64,000 nucleotides of DNA from Streptomyces sp. NBC_00775 (GCF_036347135.1 NZ_CP108938.1:7068001-7132000), one strand, 5' to 3'. Counted from the first letter of the stretch, positions 42,376-51,512 are shown. Made by a program: numbers and translations. Notes: generated by a model from the letters alone, not told the origin.

Positions 42376-43101
42376 TCAGTGCTGTTCCGACCGCCGCGGG
42401 CGCCGGTGGACCCACCACAGGCCCGCCGCTCCCGCGGAGATCAGCGCCGCGCCCGCCGCGCCGAGCGGCATGACGTCGCTCCCCACGCCGGTCTTGGGCA
42501 GCTGGTCACCGCCGGGTGCCACCGGCTTGTTGTCGGTGCCGAGCAGCAGCGGGGTGGCCGGGGCGTTCGGCGACGGGTTCGTCGTACCGAACGGCACCGG
42601 GCCCTGCTGCCAGTACGTCTTCTTGCCGTCGCTCGTCTGCACCGGCAGGCAGATGTTGCCGGTCTTGCTCAGATCGAACGTCGCGTCGACGGCGTACGAC
42701 TTCGACTTGCCGGCCGCGAGATTGCCGACGGAACAAACAAAACCACTGTTCGAACCCTTGGGCAGATCCTTGTCGGCCATGGCGGAGCAGCCCTTGACGC
42801 CCTTGACCGTCAGGCCGTCGAAACCGACCACCAAAAGCCTGATATCGCCGCTGTCCTTGGTCCCTTCGTTCTTCACCGTGGCGGTAATCGCCGTCTTCTG
42901 CGAACTGTTGTCCACGGAGATCTTCTCGGGCAGCAGCGTGGTCAGCTTTACACCCGCCGGTGCCTCGTCAATTACCTTTCCCCCCTTGCTGCTCCCCGGT
43001 TCCTGGTCGTCCGCGACGGCGGTGAAAGAAAGGATCATCACGGCCGAGAAAGATGCCGTGAGCAGCGATCCCGCGATGGTCGTCGTGTGACGAGAACTCA
43101 T
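42376..43101 (-). CDS. LPKTG cell-wall-anchored surface protein
   Basis: 241 residues. A signal peptide (TIAGSLLTASFSAVMILSFTAVA) and a C-terminal sorting signal (LPKTG, then a hydrophobic membrane segment, then a basic tail HRRPRR) mark a sortase substrate. The centre (residues about 50–170) is a beta-sandwich DUF11-like region (TAITATVKNEGTKDSGDIRLLVVGFDGLTV), with Cys in KGCSAM and GFVCSVG. Such domains are structural or adhesive. No sortase gene is seen in the window. ATG at 43101 follows AAGGGGGA. Confidence 0.85.
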   Translation of the reverse strand: MSSRHTTTIAGSLLTASFSAVMILSFTAVADDQEPGSSKGGKVIDEAPAGVKLTTLLPEKISVDNSSQKTAITATVKNEGTKDSGDIRLLVVGFDGLTVKGVKGCSAMADKDLPKGSNSGFVCSVGNLAAGKSKSYAVDATFDLSKTGNICLPVQTSDGKKTYWQQGPVPFGTTNPSPNAPATPLLLGTDNKPVAPGGDQLPKTGVGSDVMPLGAAGAALISAGAAGLWWVHRRPRRSEQH

Positions 43102-43221
43102 GTTCGTCCCCCTTGGCTGCGCCTGAATTCGCAGTACTTGAAGAGGTACCACAAGATTTCTCCGCACTATGCTGGTACGGCCTGAAGTGTGACCATTGTG
43201 TTTCTGTTGTGACGGGCGATT
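43102..43221. promoter_or_regulatory. Divergent promoter gap between LPKTG protein and Ser/Thr kinase
   Basis: 120 bases, AT-richer than the genes on either side. No recognised operator; promoters for both genes must lie here. Confidence 0.4.
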
Positions 43222-45519
43222 GTGGCGGGTGTTGAGGGGGTGCAGGGATTGTCGGGGAATGTACAGGGCGGTGTTCCGGGATTATTGGTGACAGGGCGTT
43301 ATCGGCTGGTCGAGAGCATTGGACAGGGGGGAATGGGGCGGGTGTGGCGAGCCGCCGACGAAATGCTCGACCGGCAGGTCGCGGTCAAGGAAATGCGCAT
43401 CGACGGACTCGACCCCGAGGACAGGCGAACACGCCGCGAACGCACGCTGCGCGAAGCCAGGGCCACGGCCCGGATCGACCACCCCAACGTCGTACGCATC
43501 TATGACGTCGTGGACGAGGACGAGCGGCTGTGGATCGTCATGGAACTCGTCGCCGGGCGTTCCCTCGAACAGATCGTGGTGGAGGACGGACCCCTCGGCC
43601 CCCGCGAGGCTGCCCGGATCGGGCTCGAACTGGTCGCGGCGCTGCGCCAGGTGCACGCCGGGGGAGTGCTGCACCGCGACATCAAGCCGGGCAACGTCCT
43701 GGTCGAGCGGCGCGGCCACCGTGTTGTCCTCACCGACTTCGGCATCGCCGCGTTGCAGGACGCGGAGGCGCTCACCATGGTCGGGATGCTGGTCGGCTCC
43801 CCCGACTACATGGCGCCCGAACGCATCTCCGGCCGCCCGCAGGGCCCGCCCTCCGACGTCTGGTCCCTGGGCGCGACCCTCTGCGCGGCCCTCGGCGGCC
43901 GCTCCCCCTTCTCCCGCTCCACCACCCTGGCGACCCTGCACGCGGTCCTGTACGAGGAGCCCGATCTTCCCGCTGGGGCAGGGGAGTTGCGTGACATCCT
44001 CGCCGCCCTCCTGGAGAAGGAGCCGTCCACTCGGCCCGGTCTGGAGGAACTGGAGGCGGAGCTGGGGGAGATCGCGTTTCCGGTGGCGAGGCCGGCTCAA
44101 CTGCCGGGCGTGGGACCGGAGTCCGAGCCCGAGCCCGAGCCCGAGCCAGAAGCAGAGGGAGCACCTGAGCCCGAGCCCGAGTTCGGGCCGGAACCGGGAG
44201 CGGGCCCGGACGTGGGGGAACCCGTACCGCCGCCCGAGCCGTCTCACCAGGCCCATGAGATCCATGAGATCCATAAGGCTCACGAGGCTCACAAGGAGTC
44301 GCCCACGCCCGCACTCCTCGACGCCGAGCTGATACGCGCCGTACGACAGCCCCCGTCGGATCTTCCCGAGGCCACTCCACCGCCGTTCCCGGACGAACAG
44401 CGCACCCGCACAAGCGACCTCCGGAGGCCGCAGCCCGAGCCCGAAGCGGAGCCGGAACCTCAGCCCGGCCGGGAGCCCGAGCCCGTACACGACGCCATCC
44501 CCGTGCGACCGCCCACCCGGACACGCAAAGGCCCGCCCGACTTCGAGAAGCACCCACCGGAGCAGCGCCCCCTCACCGCACCCAACGCCTCCACGGAAAA
44601 CCCCTCAGAACTGCGCGCGGAGGTCGGCTCGCAGATCCCCTCCGCCGGCCCGCCCCGCACAACAGGCCCCGGATACGGCGCTGTCGGCGCTGTTCTGGGC
44701 GACGCCCCCGAGGCGTTTCCACAGGCCCAGGCGTCCGCCCAGAGGTCCGCCCGGCCGGAGACGGAGACGGCGGCAGCGGCACAGCGGCCGACCGTGCCCG
44801 GCCCCGTCGTCATGCCCCGGGGCGAATTCCCCGGCCCCGCCGTGCCGTCCGGCCCGCGACGGGGCCGGCGCCGTATGGGCCTGGCCGCCGCCGGAGGTGT
44901 GGTCGTCGCGGGAGCGGTCGTCGGGCTCATCCTCGCGGCGACGGGAGGATCCCCCGACGACAAGAACGGGGCTTCCTCCTCCTCGTCCGGCAGCCCGTCC
45001 GGCACCGCGTCCGGCAACACGTCCGGCAGCACCGGTGGCTCCTCGTCCTCCGCTTCCCCCTCGCCCACCGTCGAGGGCACCTCACGCCCGCCCAGCCTGC
45101 CCCCGGGAGCGCGCCGGGAGGCCGGCGGGTACGCGTGGGTGACGCCCAAGGGCTGGCGCCGCGACCTGAAGACCGGCTCCGAGGTGCACTACACCTCGCC
45201 CGACGGCAGGCAGGAGCTCGTGGCCAAGTCCTCCCTCGCCAAGGGGGACTTGATGCAGACCTGGCAGACCTCGGAAAAGGACGCCCGCCGGGGGCAGGAC
45301 TACCAGAAGATCCGCCTGGACAACGCGACGTTCAAGGGCCGGCCCGCGGTCGTGTGGGAGTACACGTTCACGCTCAAGGGCGTGCACTGGCACGCCCTGC
45401 TGCTCGGCTTCGACGCCGACGGCAAGTCGTACCAGATCAACACCTGGTACCAGCCGGACATCGAGAGCGAGGCACTCAAGGTCTACCAGCGGGTCAAGAA
45501 CAGCTTCACTGTGCTCTGA
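43222..45519 (+). CDS. Membrane Ser/Thr protein kinase with Pro/Glu-rich and His-repeat linker
   Basis: 765 residues. PASTA-less Hanks kinase: Gly loop GQGGMGRVW, Lys56 (VAVKEM), HRDIKPGN at 151–158, DFG at 172–174 and APE near 200. After the catalytic domain is a 250-residue low-complexity linker: PEPEPE repeats (about 300–330), then a (His-x-x)6 run at 342–359 (HQAHEIHEIHKAHEAHKE), more Pro/Glu. One membrane segment (about 555–580) leads to a Ser/Gly stretch and a C-terminal extracytoplasmic domain (WVTPKGWRRDLKTGSEVHYTSPDG…) of about 150 residues. GTG start. The kinase probably senses through the C-terminal domain. Confidence 0.92.
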   Translation: MAGVEGVQGLSGNVQGGVPGLLVTGRYRLVESIGQGGMGRVWRAADEMLDRQVAVKEMRIDGLDPEDRRTRRERTLREARATARIDHPNVVRIYDVVDEDERLWIVMELVAGRSLEQIVVEDGPLGPREAARIGLELVAALRQVHAGGVLHRDIKPGNVLVERRGHRVVLTDFGIAALQDAEALTMVGMLVGSPDYMAPERISGRPQGPPSDVWSLGATLCAALGGRSPFSRSTTLATLHAVLYEEPDLPAGAGELRDILAALLEKEPSTRPGLEELEAELGEIAFPVARPAQLPGVGPESEPEPEPEPEAEGAPEPEPEFGPEPGAGPDVGEPVPPPEPSHQAHEIHEIHKAHEAHKESPTPALLDAELIRAVRQPPSDLPEATPPPFPDEQRTRTSDLRRPQPEPEAEPEPQPGREPEPVHDAIPVRPPTRTRKGPPDFEKHPPEQRPLTAPNASTENPSELRAEVGSQIPSAGPPRTTGPGYGAVGAVLGDAPEAFPQAQASAQRSARPETETAAAAQRPTVPGPVVMPRGEFPGPAVPSGPRRGRRRMGLAAAGGVVVAGAVVGLILAATGGSPDDKNGASSSSSGSPSGTASGNTSGSTGGSSSSASPSPTVEGTSRPPSLPPGARREAGGYAWVTPKGWRRDLKTGSEVHYTSPDGRQELVAKSSLAKGDLMQTWQTSEKDARRGQDYQKIRLDNATFKGRPAVVWEYTFTLKGVHWHALLLGFDADGKSYQINTWYQPDIESEALKVYQRVKNSFTVL

Positions 45520-45525
45520 ACGGAA

Positions 45526-45612
45526 GGAGGGGCTCGTCGGCGAAGTCAATCGCCGACGAGCCCCTCCCGCACGTCACGTCACGTCACATCACGACGTCGG
45601 ACCCGACGTCGT
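45526..45612. terminator. Paired hairpin terminators between converging genes
   Basis: GGAGGGGCTCGTCGGCGA (45526–45543) pairs perfectly with 45550–45567 over a six-base loop and serves the kinase gene. A second hairpin, ACGACGTCGG (45591–45600) with 45603–45612, lies just past the permease stop for the opposite direction. Short ACGTC repeats lie between. Confidence 0.9.
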
Positions 45613-45622
45613 CACCATCGGC

Positions 45623-47113
45623 TCAGCCGACCTTCACCGGATCCTCGTCCCGAGGCTCGTCGGCCACGGCGTAGTTCGCGGAGGACGCGCCCGCCCCGAG
45701 CTTCTGCCGGACGACGGCGATGGCCAGGACCACCGCCGCGACCATCAGCGACAGCAGCACGGTCGTACGGCCGCTGCTCTCGCCCTCGGTGTCGGTGAGC
45801 ATGTAGCCGAGCACGAACACGATCAGCGCGATCGTCGCCCAGGTCAGATACGGGTACAGCCACATCTTCACGACGAGCTTCTCCGGTGTCTCGCGCTCGA
45901 TGATCCGCCGCAGGCGCAGCTGGGAGAAGCAGATCGCCAGCCACACGAACAGGGCGACCGCACCGGAGGAGTTGACGAGGAAGAGGAAGACGGTGTCCGG
46001 GTAGGCGTAGTTGAAGAACACGGCGACGAACCCGAAGACGACGGAGGCGATGATCGCCGCCATCGGCACTCCACGGGACGTGGTCCGCGCGAACGCCTTC
46101 GGCGCGTCGCCCCGCCGGCCGAGCGAGAAGGCCATGCGGGAGGCCGTGTAGAGGCCGGAGTTGAGGCAGGACAGCACCGAGGTCAGCACGATGAAGTTCA
46201 TGATCTGGCCGGCGTTCGCGATGCCGAGGGAGTCGAGGGCGGCGACGTACGAGCCCTTCTCCTTGATCGACGGGTCGTTCCACGGCAGCAGGCAGACGAC
46301 CACGAGGATCGAGCCCAGGTAGAAGACGCCGATGCGCCAGATGATGCTGTTGGTCGACTTGGTGACCGCGCGCTGCGGGTCCTCGGACTCGCCGGCGGCC
46401 AGCGTGGCGATCTCGCTGCCCATGAAGGAGAAGACGACCAGCAGTACGCCGGTGAGGATGGCCCCGGGGCCGTTCGGCAGGAAGCCGCCGTGGTCGGTCA
46501 GATTCCCGATGCCCGCCTTCTCGGCGTCGACGCCCGGCAGCACACCGAAGATGGCCAGCGCGCCGACGACGATGAACGCGCCGATCGCCACGACCTTGAT
46601 CCCGGCGAACCAGAACTCGAACTCGCCGTACGACCCCACGGACACCAGGTTCGTGGCGGTGAGGACGACCATCACGATGAGCGCCCAGCCCCACTGGGGC
46701 ACGGCCGGGATCCACCCTTCGAGGATCTTGGCGCCGGCGGTGGCCTCCACGGCCAGCACCACCACCCAGAAGAACCAGTACAGCCAGCCGATGGAGAACC
46801 CGGCCCAGCGGCCGAGCGCGCGGTCGGCGTGCGCGGAGAAGGAGCCCGAGGTCGGGTTGGCGGCGGACATCTCACCGAGCATCCGCATCACCAGCACCAC
46901 GAGCGTGCCGACGAGGGCGTACGAGAGGAGGATGCCGGGTCCGGCGGTGGCGATACCGGAGCTGGAGCCGACGAACAGCCCGGCTCCGATGACGCCACCG
47001 ATGGCGATCATGGACAGATGACGGTTCTTGAGTCCGGCCTGGAGGCCGCCACCGGGTTCTCCGGGGCCTCCGGGGCCGCTTGTGGCCTTTGTGGGGGTCG
47101 GCTGCGAGGTCAT
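45623..47113 (-). CDS. Amino-acid permease, APC superfamily (second of two)
   Basis: 496 residues, 12 predicted membrane segments. [33 protein letters not shown] and [29 protein letters not shown] are the same AnsP/GabP signatures as the 31.6 kb permease. Substrate unknown. Start ATG at 47113 with AAGGA eight bases upstream; that site lies inside a long-range hairpin in the 5' UTR (47120–47208), so translation may be regulated. Confidence 0.93.
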   Translation of the reverse strand: MTSQPTPTKATSGPGGPGEPGGGLQAGLKNRHLSMIAIGGVIGAGLFVGSSSGIATAGPGILLSYALVGTLVVLVMRMLGEMSAANPTSGSFSAHADRALGRWAGFSIGWLYWFFWVVVLAVEATAGAKILEGWIPAVPQWGWALIVMVVLTATNLVSVGSYGEFEFWFAGIKVVAIGAFIVVGALAIFGVLPGVDAEKAGIGNLTDHGGFLPNGPGAILTGVLLVVFSFMGSEIATLAAGESEDPQRAVTKSTNSIIWRIGVFYLGSILVVVCLLPWNDPSIKEKGSYVAALDSLGIANAGQIMNFIVLTSVLSCLNSGLYTASRMAFSLGRRGDAPKAFARTTSRGVPMAAIIASVVFGFVAVFFNYAYPDTVFLFLVNSSGAVALFVWLAICFSQLRLRRIIERETPEKLVVKMWLYPYLTWATIALIVFVLGYMLTDTEGESSGRTTVLLSLMVAAVVLAIAVVRQKLGAGASSANYAVADEPRDEDPVKVG

Positions 47114-47119
47114 TGAGGG

Positions 47120-47208
47120 GAATTCCTTTGCGCCGGGTGAGCAGATTCCTGTGCGTCCCGTACGAGCGGTGTACGAGCCGGTCCAGTGAATCTGAGGCAA
47201 AGGAATTC
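47120..47208 (-). promoter_or_regulatory. Structured 5' UTR of the amino-acid permease (candidate riboregulator)
   Basis: In the transcript, GAATTCCTTTGC (plus-strand 47197–47208) pairs perfectly with GCAAAGGAATTC (47120–47131), which contains the ribosome binding site AAGGA just before the ATG. Inside this, CAGATTC (47188–47194) pairs with GAATCTG (47142–47148). The nested stems enclose about 40 bases, which include a CTCGTAC direct repeat. Forming the outer stem would hide the ribosome binding site. It matches no riboswitch I can name. Confidence 0.6.
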
Positions 47209-47234
47209 GTGAACCTTTGAATCCAGATCGTTAC

Positions 47235-47262
47235 TTGAGGTTTCCTTGAGGTTCTGTAGTAT
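47235..47262 (+). promoter_or_regulatory. Promoter of rpiB
   Basis: TTGAGG (47235–47240), 16 bases, TAGTAT (47257–47262), about 60 bases before the rpiB start. CTTGAGGTT occurs twice in tandem here. Confidence 0.6.
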
Positions 47263-47329
47263 TGCTCACACTTTTCGCTGATGGCACCCGGCGAGGCCGA
47301 TCCGAAACAGCCGTGTCACACTCGGAACC

Positions 47330-47818
47330 ATGCGCGTGTATCTCGGCTCCGATCATGCCGGTTTCGAACTCAAGAACCACCTCGTGGAGTGGCTCAAGGC
47401 CGCCGGCCACGAGCCCGTCGACTGCGGGCCCCTCATCTATGACGCCCAGGACGACTACCCGCCGTTCTGCCTCCGCGCCGCGGAGCGTACGGCGGCCGAT
47501 CCCGAGGCCCTCGGCATCGTGATCGGCGGGTCGGGCAACGGTGAGCAGATCGCCGCGAACAAGGTGGCCGGGGTCCGTGCCGCGCTCGCCTGGAGCGAGG
47601 AGACGGCGTCGCTGGGCCGCCAGCACAACAACGCCAACGTCGTCGCCGTCGGCGCCCGCATGCACTCCGAGGAAGAGGCGACCAAGTTCGTCGAGGTCTT
47701 CCTGTCGACCCCCTTCTCCGGCGACGAGCGCCACATCCGCCGCATCGACATGCTCGCGACGTACGAGACCACGGGCGACCTGCCGCCCATCCCGGCCCAC
47801 CACCCGCAGCAGCCGTAA
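47330..47818 (+). CDS. rpiB: Ribose-5-phosphate isomerase B
   Basis: 162 residues. Interconverts ribose 5-phosphate and ribulose 5-phosphate in the pentose phosphate pathway. The phosphate and sugar pocket is SDHAGFELK at the start; GIVIGGSGNGEQIAANKVAGVRAA carries the Glu base that replaces the E. coli Cys in actinobacterial RpiB, and the ring-opening His is in RQHNNANVVAVGARM. Length and motifs match M. tuberculosis RpiB. A dispersed repeat follows it. Single gene with its own promoter. Confidence 0.95.
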   Translation: MRVYLGSDHAGFELKNHLVEWLKAAGHEPVDCGPLIYDAQDDYPPFCLRAAERTAADPEALGIVIGGSGNGEQIAANKVAGVRAALAWSEETASLGRQHNNANVVAVGARMHSEEEATKFVEVFLSTPFSGDERHIRRIDMLATYETTGDLPPIPAHHPQQP

Positions 47819-47821
47819 CGC

Positions 47822-48085
47822 TCTGGGGCTCCGCCCCAGACCCCCGTTCGGTTGTTCCTTGACCGCGGGTGGGTGGGGGCTGGCCGCGCAGTTCCCCGCG
47901 CCCCTAACGGCTCGGGGCTGCGCCCCGTCGCCCCCGACCCGCCCCCGGCCCGCCCCCGGCCCGCCTCCGGTCTTTTGTCTTTTGTCTTTTAGGGGCGCGG
48001 GGAACTGCGCGCCCAGCCCCCACCGTCCCGCAGACGACTTACAACCCAGGGGGGTCTGGGGGCGCAGCCCCCAGGAACAGGAGGA
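47822..48085. repeat. Dispersed intergenic repeat, copy 3 (no terminal 30-mer)
   Basis: CAGTTCCCCGCGCCCC at 47890–47905 and its complement at 47991–48006 flank a G/C-rich centre. GGGGCTCCGCCCC begins the element and GGGGGCGCAGCCCC ends it. The 30-bp ends of copies 2 and 4 are absent. It reaches right up to the glycosylase's ribosome binding site. Confidence 0.85.
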
Positions 48086-48089
48086 CCCC

Positions 48090-48899
48090 GTGCCCGAAGG
48101 GCACACGATTCACCGGCTGGCGCAGGACTACGGCGCTGCGTTCGGCGGTCGCGCCGCACGCGTGACAAGCCCCCAGGGCAAGTTCACCGACGCCGCCGCC
48201 CTCCTCGACGGCTCCGAACTCACCACCGCCGAAGCCCACGGCAAACACCTCTTCCTCGGCTTCCGCGCAGCGGAGTGGATCCACATCCACCTGGGCCTCT
48301 TCGGCAAGGTCAACTTCGGCGACGCCCCCGCCCCGCCCCCCACGGACACCGTCCGCCTGCGCCTCGCGAACGAGACGACGTACGTCGACCTCCGCGGCCC
48401 CACCACCTGCGCCCTGATCACGGACACCGAGAAGCAGGCGATACACGACCGCCTCGGCCCGGACCCTCTCCGCCCCGACGCGGACCCCTCAGCGGCATAC
48501 CGCCGCGTCTCCCGCAGCCGTACGACGATCGCCGCCCTCCTCATGGACCAGAAGATCATCGCGGGCGTCGGCAACGTCTACCGCGCGGAGGTCCTCTTCC
48601 GGCACGGCATCGACCCGTACCGCACGGGCAAGGACCTCACGCCCAGGCAATGGGACGCGCTCTGGACCGACCTCGTGGACCTGATGCGCGAGGGCGTCCG
48701 CCACAACCGCATCGACACCGTTCGCCCGGAGCACACCCCCGAGGCGATGGGCCGCCCGCCGCGCGTCGACGACCACGGCGGCGAGGTCTACGTGTACCGC
48801 AGGGCCAACCTGCCCTGCCACATCTGTGGCGGCGAGATCCGCACCGCCGATCTCGCCGCCCGCAACCTGTTCTGGTGCCCGGTCTGCCAGCAGGCCTGA
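48090..48899 (+). CDS. Fpg/Nei-family DNA glycosylase (Nei-like)
   Basis: 269 residues, GTG start after GAGGA. Base-excision repair enzyme for oxidised bases. Pro2 and Glu3 (PEGHTIHRLA) are the catalytic N-terminus after Met removal, the conserved Lys is in AHGKHLFLGF, and the helix-two-turn-helix (MDQKIIAGVGNVYRAEVLFRHGIDP) precedes a four-Cys zinc finger (CHICGGEIRTADLAARNLFWCPVC). The PEGHT start is typical of Nei rather than Fpg. It lies after rpiB, separated only by the dispersed repeat. Confidence 0.94.
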   Translation: MPEGHTIHRLAQDYGAAFGGRAARVTSPQGKFTDAAALLDGSELTTAEAHGKHLFLGFRAAEWIHIHLGLFGKVNFGDAPAPPPTDTVRLRLANETTYVDLRGPTTCALITDTEKQAIHDRLGPDPLRPDADPSAAYRRVSRSRTTIAALLMDQKIIAGVGNVYRAEVLFRHGIDPYRTGKDLTPRQWDALWTDLVDLMREGVRHNRIDTVRPEHTPEAMGRPPRVDDHGGEVYVYRRANLPCHICGGEIRTADLAARNLFWCPVCQQA

Positions 48900-48950
48900 A
48901 CAGGCGAACAGCCCGCTCTGGAACCCGCTGGTGGAACCCTTGGGAACCCT

Positions 48951-50180
48951 CTAGAACCCGTGCGGCAGCCAGGGCGCGATCGCTGACGAGAAGGCCACGG
49001 ACGCCTCCGCCAGCGCGCCCTGCCGCAGCTCCCGCACCCGCCCCGCCGTCGCCAGCGAGGCCAGGGACACCCCACCGAGATACGCCGCCCCCAACTCCCG
49101 TACGGACAGCGTGAGATCGGCGGTGTCCTCGGTACGCACGCACGACGCGCCCTTCGCGTCCCCGGTGAGCCGCCAACGCCCCCCGTTCCAGGGGCAGAAC
49201 GCGTCCTCGACCTCGAACACCACGTCCACCGGCGCCTGATACGTCCGGGCCTCCAGCGCGGCACCGACGTCGACGAGCCGTACGTGCAGCGAGTCCTTCA
49301 ACCGCAGATTGCAGCGCCGGATGTCGGACACCAGATGCTGCACGTCCTCGTCGACGGGCCGGGCGCGGGTGCGGATCGTGGACGTCAGGTCGAGGTCGAA
49401 GAGGAACCGCCACAACGCGGCCCGCGCCGCCGGGTCGAGCCCCTCCAGGTCGTTCAGGATCACCACGCCGCTGTGCCCGGCCGGGCCCCACTCCGGCTTG
49501 ACCCGGAACCGCGTGTAGCCGACGGTCTCGCCGTCCCGCTCCGCGACCACGCACTGCAAGGGCGAGGCGCCGTCCCGGTCGCTCTCCGGGTCGAGCAGCC
49601 CCAGCCGCTCCCAGCCGGGCAGCCGCGCCAGCATCCCTGGCCGGCCCGGAACGAGCCGCGCGTAGACCGCCTCGCACACGTCGAGCACATCGCGCGGCAC
49701 GGCGTACCGCAGTCGTACGTCGTCGGTGCCGGGCGGCACGGACAGTCGTACGCGACTGGTGTCGATCTCGGCGTTGAGCTGCAGCGTCCCGATGCCGTAG
49801 CCGAACCGGCCGTAGATCGCCGGCTCCGACGCGGTCAGAACGGCCAGTGACTCGCCCCCGGCGCGGATGTCGTCCAGCTGCCGCCGCATCATCGTGGTCA
49901 GCACCCCGCGCCGCCGGTGCGTGGCCGCGACGCTCACCATGGTGATGCCCGCGGCCGGTACGGAGGCGCCGCCGGGCACGGTGACACGGAAGGAGAACGC
50001 GCCCGCGGTCCCCACGATCTGCTCGCCGTCCCACACGCCCAGCGAACGGTCGTACTCTGTGAGCGCGTTGTACAGCCCGCGCTCCTCGGACGACTCCGGT
50101 ACCCCGCCGAACGCGCGCACCAGATTGTCGTACCAGACATCCCAGTCGATCTGCTGCAGTACCCGCACGTCAGTCGTCAT
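48951..50180 (-). CDS. Eis-like N-acetyltransferase (GNAT)
   Basis: 409 residues. The three-part Eis architecture is visible: an N-terminal GNAT domain with AcCoA loop VSVAATHRRRGVLTTMMRRQ (residues about 80–100), a second GNAT-like domain, and a C-terminal SCP2-like domain ending APWLPHGF with the catalytic C-terminal carboxylate on Phe. Eis enzymes acetylate amines, including aminoglycosides and Lys-containing peptides. Divergent from the PP2C gene and convergent with the glycosylase. Confidence 0.9.
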   Translation of the reverse strand: MTTDVRVLQQIDWDVWYDNLVRAFGGVPESSEERGLYNALTEYDRSLGVWDGEQIVGTAGAFSFRVTVPGGASVPAAGITMVSVAATHRRRGVLTTMMRRQLDDIRAGGESLAVLTASEPAIYGRFGYGIGTLQLNAEIDTSRVRLSVPPGTDDVRLRYAVPRDVLDVCEAVYARLVPGRPGMLARLPGWERLGLLDPESDRDGASPLQCVVAERDGETVGYTRFRVKPEWGPAGHSGVVILNDLEGLDPAARAALWRFLFDLDLTSTIRTRARPVDEDVQHLVSDIRRCNLRLKDSLHVRLVDVGAALEARTYQAPVDVVFEVEDAFCPWNGGRWRLTGDAKGASCVRTEDTADLTLSVRELGAAYLGGVSLASLATAGRVRELRQGALAEASVAFSSAIAPWLPHGF

Positions 50181-50339
50181 AGCCCATGCCTACCAGGGCA
50201 ATGCGGTACGAGCGAGGGAATTTCCCCCGCCGTCGAGGCCGCAGACTGTGAAGTTCTCTGTGAAGTTGAGCGCTCGGACGGGGGACAAGTGGGACCTCCC
50301 GTGCCAAGCACCTGGTCCGATGGATAGGGTCCCGAACTA

Positions 50340-51512
50340 ATGGCAGCAGGACGAGAGCGGCGCGCGGAAGCCGAGACGTTCACGGCCCGGTGTAAGAAGC
50401 AGTGGCACCGGGCCCGTATAGGGCTGCGCAGATCCGCCGTCGACTACTTCCGCGGGGACGGTTCGGACTGGATCGCGCTGGCCGGTCTGCTGCTGACGAT
50501 TCCGCTGATCGCGGCCACGACGCTGGTGAATTCGGTGTGGTGCTCACCGGCCGCCCTGGTCCTCCCGATCGTGGCCGGCGGGCTGCTGCTGCGCCCCGCC
50601 AGCCTGCTCGGTCTGTACGCGGCCGCCGCCACCGCGCTGATAGTGGAGTCCGTGAAGCTGGGCCCGTACACGGAGGGTCCGTCCCGGGTGACGCCGGGCG
50701 TGGTCCTCGTGGTCGCGGCCTGCGGCTTCTTCGGACTCCTCATCGCGCAGTTCCGCAGCCGGGTGGGTGTGCCCTGGCGGCGCGGCGGCACCATGCTCTT
50801 CGACCTGCGCGAACGGATCCGGGTGCAGAGCAAGCTGCCGAAGCTGCCGCTGGGCTGGCACCGGGAGATGGCGCTGCGGCCGGCGGGCGGCCAGTCGTTC
50901 TCGGGGGACTTTGTCGTGGCCGCCCGTACGAACGGCGGTCGAACTCTCGAAGTCGTCCTCACGGACGTCTCCGGCAAGGGCATGGACGCGGGCTCGCGCG
51001 CGCTCCTTCTCTCCGGAGCCTTCGGAGGTCTCCTCGGCTCCCTCGCGCCGCACGCCTTCCTCCCCGCCGCGAACGGGTACCTCCTCCGCCAGGACTGGGA
51101 CGAGGGGTTCGCGACCTCGATCCACCTGGTCCTGGACCTGGACTCGGGCGATTACGAGCTCTTCTCGGCCGGTCACCCTCCGGGGTTGCAGCTCAGCGCG
51201 GGCAGCGGCCGCTGGGAGGAGAAGGTGGCGGAAGGCCCGTTGCTGGGTGTGTACGACGGTGCCCAGTTCGACTCCGTGAAGGGATCGCTCCGTCCCGGAG
51301 ACGTGTTGATGCTGTTCACAGACGGTCTGGTGGAGACCTCCGACCGCGACATCGTCGAGGGCATCGACCGTCTCACCGGCGAGGCCGACCGCTATGTGGC
51401 CGGCGGCTTCCACGGTGCGGCCTGGCACCTCATCGAGGCCGTGGCCAAGGACGTCAACGACGACCGAGCCCTCCTCCTGATCTGCCGCGAAAGCCCTGCC
51501 CCCACACGCTGA
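50340..51512 (+). CDS. Membrane PP2C (SpoIIE-type) Ser/Thr phosphatase
   Basis: 390 residues. Three or four membrane segments at 45–140 anchor a cytoplasmic PP2C domain (about 165–385). Metal-binding motifs are VVLTDVSGKGMDAGSRA, LFSAGHPPG, LFTDGLVETSDRDI and NDDRALLLI. Such phosphatases reverse Ser/Thr kinase signals or act on anti-anti-sigma factors; no sigma-factor gene is adjacent. The two Ser/Thr kinases in the window are possible partners. Confidence 0.93.
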   Translation: MAAGRERRAEAETFTARCKKQWHRARIGLRRSAVDYFRGDGSDWIALAGLLLTIPLIAATTLVNSVWCSPAALVLPIVAGGLLLRPASLLGLYAAAATALIVESVKLGPYTEGPSRVTPGVVLVVAACGFFGLLIAQFRSRVGVPWRRGGTMLFDLRERIRVQSKLPKLPLGWHREMALRPAGGQSFSGDFVVAARTNGGRTLEVVLTDVSGKGMDAGSRALLLSGAFGGLLGSLAPHAFLPAANGYLLRQDWDEGFATSIHLVLDLDSGDYELFSAGHPPGLQLSAGSGRWEEKVAEGPLLGVYDGAQFDSVKGSLRPGDVLMLFTDGLVETSDRDIVEGIDRLTGEADRYVAGGFHGAAWHLIEAVAKDVNDDRALLLICRESPAPTR

